Assembly: GCF_005280205.1 (NCBI RefSeq)
Contig: NZ_SUND01000009.1
Location: 114,285 to 178,284, forward strand
DNA length: 64,000 nucleotides
Source: Bacillus yapensis
GTDB taxonomy: Bacteria > Bacillota > Bacilli > Bacillales > Cytobacillaceae
Direction of reading: 5' to 3'
Position numbers and translations under genes: made by a program. The notes below the pieces were generated by a model. It saw nothing but the letters and a program-made list of their open reading frames with translations. It did not search any database and was not told the origin of the DNA. Positions 61,618-64,000 of the stretch are shown in pieces (position 1 is the first letter of the stretch; every line of letters begins with the position of its first letter).

Positions 61618-63936
61618 TTGAGTGTAAAAGAACTACTGACACCAGAACAGCGCAAGGAAATTTTAAACCTTAATAATTTATCAGAATTTGAATTTACTTC
61701 TTATTACAGTCTATCTGACTATGATATTGATGTTATAAATCGTCATAGAAGAGATCATAATCGCTTAGGGTTCGCACTCCAATTATGCATTCTTAGAAAC
61801 CCCGGTTGTTCTTTAATTAATATGTTAGAAATACCCGAAAACCTTATTAAATATGTTGCTAATCAAATTAATTTAGATCCAGAGGTTTACTCTTCATATG
61901 CTCAACGTGATACAACTAGACGTGAGCATTTAGAAGAAATACGTCAAGTTTATGGATATAGAAACTTTAATAACAGTGATTATCGTACGATTTCTAATGT
62001 TCTTTTAAAATCCGCATTGGAAAATGGGAATTCGATGTATCTAGTACGCACAGCAATTGGTTTATTAAGAAAGGAAAAAATAATCCTTCCTGCCATCCCA
62101 ACAATCGAAAGGATGGTTTGGTTAGCAAGAACGCGTGCAGAGAAAAGAATATATGCCATACTAACAAGTAATCTTTCCGAAAGACATAAGCGTGAACTAG
62201 AAAAGTTAATCGATTTAACGGTAAATAATAATAAAACCCAATTAGCTTGGCTTCGGGAAATTCCCGGACAGTCGTCACCAGATTCTTTTTTAAAGGTCAT
62301 AAAAAGATTAAAGTACATTAAAGAAATGAATATTGCAGCCAATACGGCATTAATACACCCCAATAGACTTTTACAATTGGCACGAATTGGGGCTAGATAT
62401 GAACCCCATTCTTTTAGAAGATTTAACGAAGATAAAAGATATGCATTATTGGTCGCTCACTTAATCACTCTCTCCCAAGACTTAACTGACCATGCCATTG
62501 AAATTCATGATAGACAAATGATGGTGTTACAAGCAAAAGGCAGAAAAACGCAAGAAGAGATGCAAAAACAAAATGGAAAGTCAGTAAATGAAAAAGTTGT
62601 GCATTACGCAGATATAGGAACGGCTTTAATTAAAGCCAAAGAGGAAGGGATCGATCCCTATGTGGCATTAGAGCAAGTAATGCCGTGGGAGAAAATTGTA
62701 GAATCGATTGAGGAAGCTAAATTATTATCAAGACCAATGGATTATGATTACCTTGATTTAATAAAAACTCGATATAACTATTTAAGGAAATATACTCCAA
62801 GCCTGTTGGATTCCTTAGTGTTCAAATCTACTAAATCAGCAGAGCCTTTATTGAAAGCATTAGATACCATACACGAATTAAATGATTCTGGAAAAAGGAA
62901 GATCCCTTATGGCTCACCTTTGAGTTTTGTTCCTAAACGTTGGCAAAAACATGTTTTTGATGATGAAGGTAACATTAACCGTCAATATTATGAAATGGCT
63001 GCCTTAACAGAACTCAAAAACTATATCCGTTCCGGTGATGTTTGGGTTGAAGGTAGTCGATTACATAAGGATTTTGAAGAATATTTAGTGTCAAAAGATG
63101 ATTGGGGAAAAGCAAAGATTAAAGGGACTAATATAGCTGTTAATGTAAGTTTTGAACAGTATATACAGGAAAGATGTGAAACTTTAAATACGAAACTTCA
63201 ATGGATTTCCAAAAATATTGATAAAGTTGAAAGTATCAACATTGAAAAACAAAAGATACATGTTGAGAGACTTCAAGCTGATACTCCTGAAGAAGCTAGA
63301 AGTTTCAGCTTATCGCTTTATAATATGCTTCCAAGAGTTAAACTTACTGATTTATTAATGGAGGTAGCTGAATGGACTGGATTTGAAGAGTCATTTGTTC
63401 ACGCTTCTTCAAATCAACCGCCCAAAGGTGAGGAAAGGTCTATTGTGATGGCTTCATTAATGGCGATGGGGACAAATATTGGATTAACTAAAATGGCAGA
63501 AGCAACTCCTGATATTTCATATCGTCAGATGGCCAATGTTATGCAATGGAGATTACATGAAGATGCTATGATTCGCGCTCAAGCTACACTTGTAAATTAT
63601 CAGCACCGTCTATCTTTATCTACATATTGGGGAGATGGGACAACATCATCTTCCGATGGTATGCGTGTTCCTGTTGGTGTATCATCGTTACATGCAGATT
63701 CAAATCCTCATTACGGAACTGGGAAAGGTACGACCATTTATCGTTTTACAAGTGATCAGTTTTCATCCTTTTATGCAAAAGTTATTAATACAAATGCAAG
63801 GGATGCCGTACATGTAATAGATGGATTATTACATCATGAATCTGACCTTACAATTGAAGAACATTACACTGATACAGCTGGTTATCAATACCTTTTTGTA
63901 AAAAAATTAAAATTATTATGTGTTCTTTCATTGTAG
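61618..63936 (+). pseudogene. Tn3-family transposase TnpA, 3' part missing
   Basis: The frame opens at TTG 61618 (MSVKELLTPEQRKEI, a DUF4158 N-terminus) and follows Tn3 TnpA to HYTDTAGY (63862-63885). It then continues with an unrelated 16-residue AT-rich tail and stops. Family members are ~980-1000 aa; here about 756 native residues remain. The first two catalytic Asp (WGDGTTSSSDG, HYTDTAGY region) are present but the third, a Glu ~100 residues on, is lost, so this copy cannot transpose alone. Confidence 0.9.
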
Positions 63937-63961
63937 ACATGTACTTAACGAAAGATTTAAA

Positions 63962-63992
63962 AATGACTAACGATTTAAAGTCGTTAGCCATT
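63962..63992. repeat. Hairpin in the DNA interrupting the transposase
   Basis: 12-bp arms with one mismatch (AATGACTAACGA / TCGTTAGCCATT). It lies about 75 bp into the foreign DNA that replaces the transposase C-terminus and may be an end structure or terminator of another element. Confidence 0.6.
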
Positions 63993-64000
63993 ATCTTTCA

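Larger units (their letters stand above)
58649..64000 (+). mobile_element. Tn3-family transposon with ABC-transporter cargo (right end not seen)
   Basis: From the terminal repeat at 58649: a GntR-ABC operon, resolvase and Tn3 transposase. The transposase frame is broken near 63885, so the right end is either beyond the window behind a second insertion or lost. Confidence 0.8.

Overview
The window is AT-rich Firmicute DNA. The order and identity of the backbone genes (yozE, yokU, kamA, msrBA, ypmSRQ, ilvA, dfrA-thyA, ypjP, ypiP, brxA, ypgR, fhs, mntR, topB) and the sporulation genes (YjcZ-type protein, spore coat YraF/YraG-type proteins, SinR-type regulator) point to an endospore-forming Bacillaceae related to Bacillus. 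No tRNA, rRNA or CRISPR array was seen. Most genes lie on the minus strand.

Layout. 1-1.5 kb: the start of a large serine recombinase running off the left edge, ending inside a truncated host gene, so an integrated element begins here. 1.7-3.3 kb: a Zur-controlled zinc-starvation pair (ZagA/YciC-type GTPase and zinc-free ribosomal protein L33). 3.3-9.2 kb: yozE, a DUF4230 gene between two copies of a 46-bp repeat from the yokU 3' end, yokU, and the N-acetyl-beta-lysine genes kamA (ablA) and ablB with a sigma-54 activator, a consensus -24/-12 promoter and four palindromic repeats placed like activator sites. 9.4-21.8 kb: ordinary backbone genes (msrBA, ypmSRQ, a sensor kinase, DegV, a thioredoxin-reductase-like flavoprotein, sinR, tatAC, ilvA, dfrA-thyA).

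21.9-33.4 kb: a stress module between thyA and ypjP. After a secreted lethal-factor-like metalloprotease and a broken DUF123 gene come three TerD proteins, TelA, YceG, TerC and a four-gene biosynthetic block (C-C lyase, phosphoribosyltransferase-TRSP, StiP/PELOTA protein, HAD phosphatase). This matches the tellurite-resistance-linked metabolite pathway predicted by comparative genomics, whose product is unknown. 33.7-47.1 kb: backbone again (ypjP, ypiP, brxA, polysaccharide deacetylase, ypgR, yfmR, DegV, fhs, metA, AIM24 protein, methyltransferase, mntR).

47.2-64 kb: an accessory island. topB is cut after its C-terminal 344 codons by a Tn554-like transposon (two tyrosine recombinases plus TnpC). 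Beyond it lie an HNH endonuclease gene abutting a Tn1546-type Tn3 terminal repeat, an IS110-family element with a structured 5' leader (bridge-RNA candidate), a second Tn3-type repeat cutting an alcohol dehydrogenase pseudogene beside spore coat genes, a Yellow/royal-jelly protein, an IS91-like fragment cut exactly by a third 38-bp Tn3-type repeat, and a Tn3-family transposon carrying a GntR-ABC transporter operon, a resolvase and a transposase that is itself interrupted near the right edge. The missing 5' half of topB is not in the window, so the island continues or the rest was lost.
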